From NCBI GenBank assembly GCA_021734075.1, contig JAIPJW010000021.1, forward strand, positions 1 through 35,416: 35,416 bases of DNA. Direction: 5' to 3'. Shown here piece after piece: positions 34,216-35,416 of this stretch (the first letter of the stretch is position 1; the number at the start of each line of letters is the position of its first letter). This DNA is from Cephaloticoccus sp. GTDB lineage: Bacteria > Verrucomicrobiota > Verrucomicrobiia > Opitutales > Opitutaceae. Below the pieces are notes generated by a model, which saw only the letters and a program-made list of their open reading frames with translations, made no database searches and was not told where the DNA came from. Made by a program: the position numbers and the translations under genes.

Positions 34216-35014
34216 GGTCGCATTTCTAGGAGCGGGTAACATGGCTTCCGCCATCATTGATGGCTTGCTGGCCAACAAGTCAGCCCTCCCCACCGATCTC
34301 TCCTGTTACACTCCGGGTGGCCGTTCCGCCATGGCTTTGGCCACCCGCACCGGCGTCACCCATGCGAAGTCTCTGCCGGATTTACTGCGGGACTGTGACG
34401 TTTTACTGGTCGCTTTCAAACCCCAGCATTTGGCCCAGGCCGATCCGGCGTTGCAGGAACTGACCGCGGGGAAATTGGTTATATCGGTGCTCTCGGGGAA
34501 AAAGATCTCAAGCCTCCAACGAGTTTTCCCCCTTGCCAGAAACTGGGTTCGGGCCATGCCAAATACTCCCGCCAGAATAGGTGCAGGCATCACTGCGTGG
34601 GTCGCCCAATCCGAGCTTACATCCCATGACCGCTCGACGGTCGAATCGATCTTGGGGGCACTCGGCCGGGCTTTGGAATTACAGGAAAACGACCTCGATG
34701 CGGTGACGGCGGTGAGTGCCAGTGGCGCGGGCTTTGTCTTCGAATTTGCCGGGGCCATGCGCTCCGCTGCTGAAGCCGCGGGTCTTGACCCGGTCACGGC
34801 CAAGCTTCTGGTGGTTGAAACCTTGCTCGGATCGTCCCGGTTGATGGCTCGCACCAATGAGGAGCCCGAATCTCTGCGCGATCAGGTCACCTCTCCCAAC
34901 GGCACCACCTTGGCTGGTTTGAATCGCTTGAAAACAGGCAATTTTCGCGAATTGATTCAAGACGCCGTGCTTGCAGCCAAAGCCCGCGCAGGCGAATTGT
35001 CTCAGGACACATGA
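34208..35014 (+). CDS. proC: Pyrroline-5-carboxylate reductase
   Basis: Last step of proline biosynthesis, reducing pyrroline-5-carboxylate with NAD(P)H. I use the ATG at 34208 (268 aa, MSKVAFLGAGNMASAIIDGL), as family members begin at the Rossmann motif; a start at 34112 would lie deep in the previous gene. Seen: FLGAGNMASAII, VLLVAFKPQ (the VKP motif variant), WVRAMPNTPARIGAGITAW, and the C-terminal DLDAVTAVSASGAGFVF plus VTSPNGTTLAGL. Overlaps the kinase gene by 8 bases and hldD by 4, so the cluster is translationally coupled. Confidence 0.95.
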   Translation: MSKVAFLGAGNMASAIIDGLLANKSALPTDLSCYTPGGRSAMALATRTGVTHAKSLPDLLRDCDVLLVAFKPQHLAQADPALQELTAGKLVISVLSGKKISSLQRVFPLARNWVRAMPNTPARIGAGITAWVAQSELTSHDRSTVESILGALGRALELQENDLDAVTAVSASGAGFVFEFAGAMRSAAEAAGLDPVTAKLLVVETLLGSSRLMARTNEEPESLRDQVTSPNGTTLAGLNRLKTGNFRELIQDAVLAAKARAGELSQDT

Positions 35015-35416
35015 ACAATCTGAACGGACAAATCCTGGTCACAGGCGGAGCCGGATTCATCGGCAGTGCGCTGGTTTGGGCCCTGAACCAACGTGGTTAT
35101 ACGAACATTCTGCTGACCGACTACCTGGGACAGGACGAAAAATGGCGCAATTTGGTGCCCCTGAAATTCAATGATTACATTGAAGCGGATGTCTTGCGCT
35201 CCCGGCTGGCGTCCAAGGGCTCGACCTTTGGCAGATTCTCGGCCGCGTTTCATTTGGGCGCTTGCTCGGCCACCACAGAACGCAATGCCTCCTATCTGAT
35301 CGACAATAATTTTGCCTACACCAAGGAACTGGCCATCTGGGCTCTCGAGCAGGACACGAGGTTTGTTTATGCCTCTTCTGCCGCCACCTATGGCGATGGG
35401 GCCAGGGGTATGGATG
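35011..35416 (+). CDS. hldD: ADP-L-glycero-D-manno-heptose 6-epimerase, N-terminal part (cut by window end)
   Basis: Converts ADP-D-glycero-D-manno-heptose to the L-form used in the inner core of LPS. About 135 residues of roughly 310 are present. Seen: Rossmann loop ILVTGGAGFIGSAL, a HLGACSATTE block (HEGACSSTTE in E. coli), DNNFAYTKELAIWALEQ and FVYASSAATYGDG, the catalytic Ser region of the family. These distinguish it from the general GalE-type epimerases. The start ATG overlaps the proC stop (ATGA). The gene supports an LPS-bearing, Gram-negative host. Confidence 0.92.
   Translation, partial: MNNLNGQILVTGGAGFIGSALVWALNQRGYTNILLTDYLGQDEKWRNLVPLKFNDYIEADVLRSRLASKGSTFGRFSAAFHLGACSATTERNASYLIDNNFAYTKELAIWALEQDTRFVYASSAATYGDGARGMD

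Noticed and set aside
1-35416. CRISPR arrays, insertion sequences, phage genes, toxin-antitoxin or defence modules
   Set aside because: I saw no spaced direct repeats, transposase or integrase motifs, or paired small toxin/antitoxin genes on either strand.

Overview
The window is a dense, high-GC stretch of bacterial chromosome (hand counts of several lines give about 60% G+C). No gap between genes exceeds about 170 bases, and there is no insertion sequence, phage or CRISPR. Gram-negative cell-envelope logic is visible in HldD (heptose for LPS). The set also includes RpoN, an IHF/HU protein, a quinone C-methyltransferase and a Hanks-type kinase. My inference, from overall protein character and the serA-plsY-hom-lysC-thrC order, is a member of the Verrucomicrobiota, perhaps Opitutae-like. 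This rests on recognition, not a search.

Layout. 1-46: a tRNA-Tyr cut by the window edge. 157-1596: cardiolipin synthase, facing a six-gene minus-strand operon (9833 down to 1593) of serA, plsY, hom, lysC, thrC and a membrane GT-C-like/TPR protein. This operon joins serine and threonine biosynthesis from the aspartate branch to phospholipid synthesis. 10003-12433: a nucleotide and DNA hygiene group (HD 5'-nucleotidase-like protein, dGTPase-like protein, Ogt). 12533-16708: threonine catabolism (tdh, kbl) plus cytidine deaminase, with a minus-strand SatD-like/membrane-protein pair sitting between tdh and kbl. 16673-20406: an alpha/beta hydrolase, hisS, an IHF/HU gene with a clear terminator, ubiE/menG and an ErpA-type Fe-S carrier. 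20529-23003: a serine/threonine kinase followed by rpoN. 22994-26690: tsaD and ctpA (minus), then MidA-like methyltransferase and rpmB (plus). 26805-30373: a fatty-acid cluster on the minus strand, read as orphan CysJ-like flavoprotein, fabG, acpP, fabF, with a terminator-like hairpin between acpP and fabF. 30480-35416: plus-strand run of an RsuA/RluB-type pseudouridine synthase, a secreted SH3-like protein, folD, a receiver-histidine kinase fusion, proC and the start of hldD.

Most of this is housekeeping. The best candidate for an under-described system is the SatD-like protein and its membrane partner (13582-14950). The SatD domain shows a pattern of Asp, GDEF, Arg-Gly and DGP-AR motifs resembling class III nucleotide cyclases or Cas10/GGDEF palms. 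It ends in a helix-turn-helix, is coupled to a polytopic membrane protein, and lies behind a 22% G+C control region carrying repeated near-palindromes. Other points of interest are the acpP/fabF attenuator, the compositionally distinct plsY, a possible internal start in lysC, and repeated stop-codon overlaps between convergent genes.
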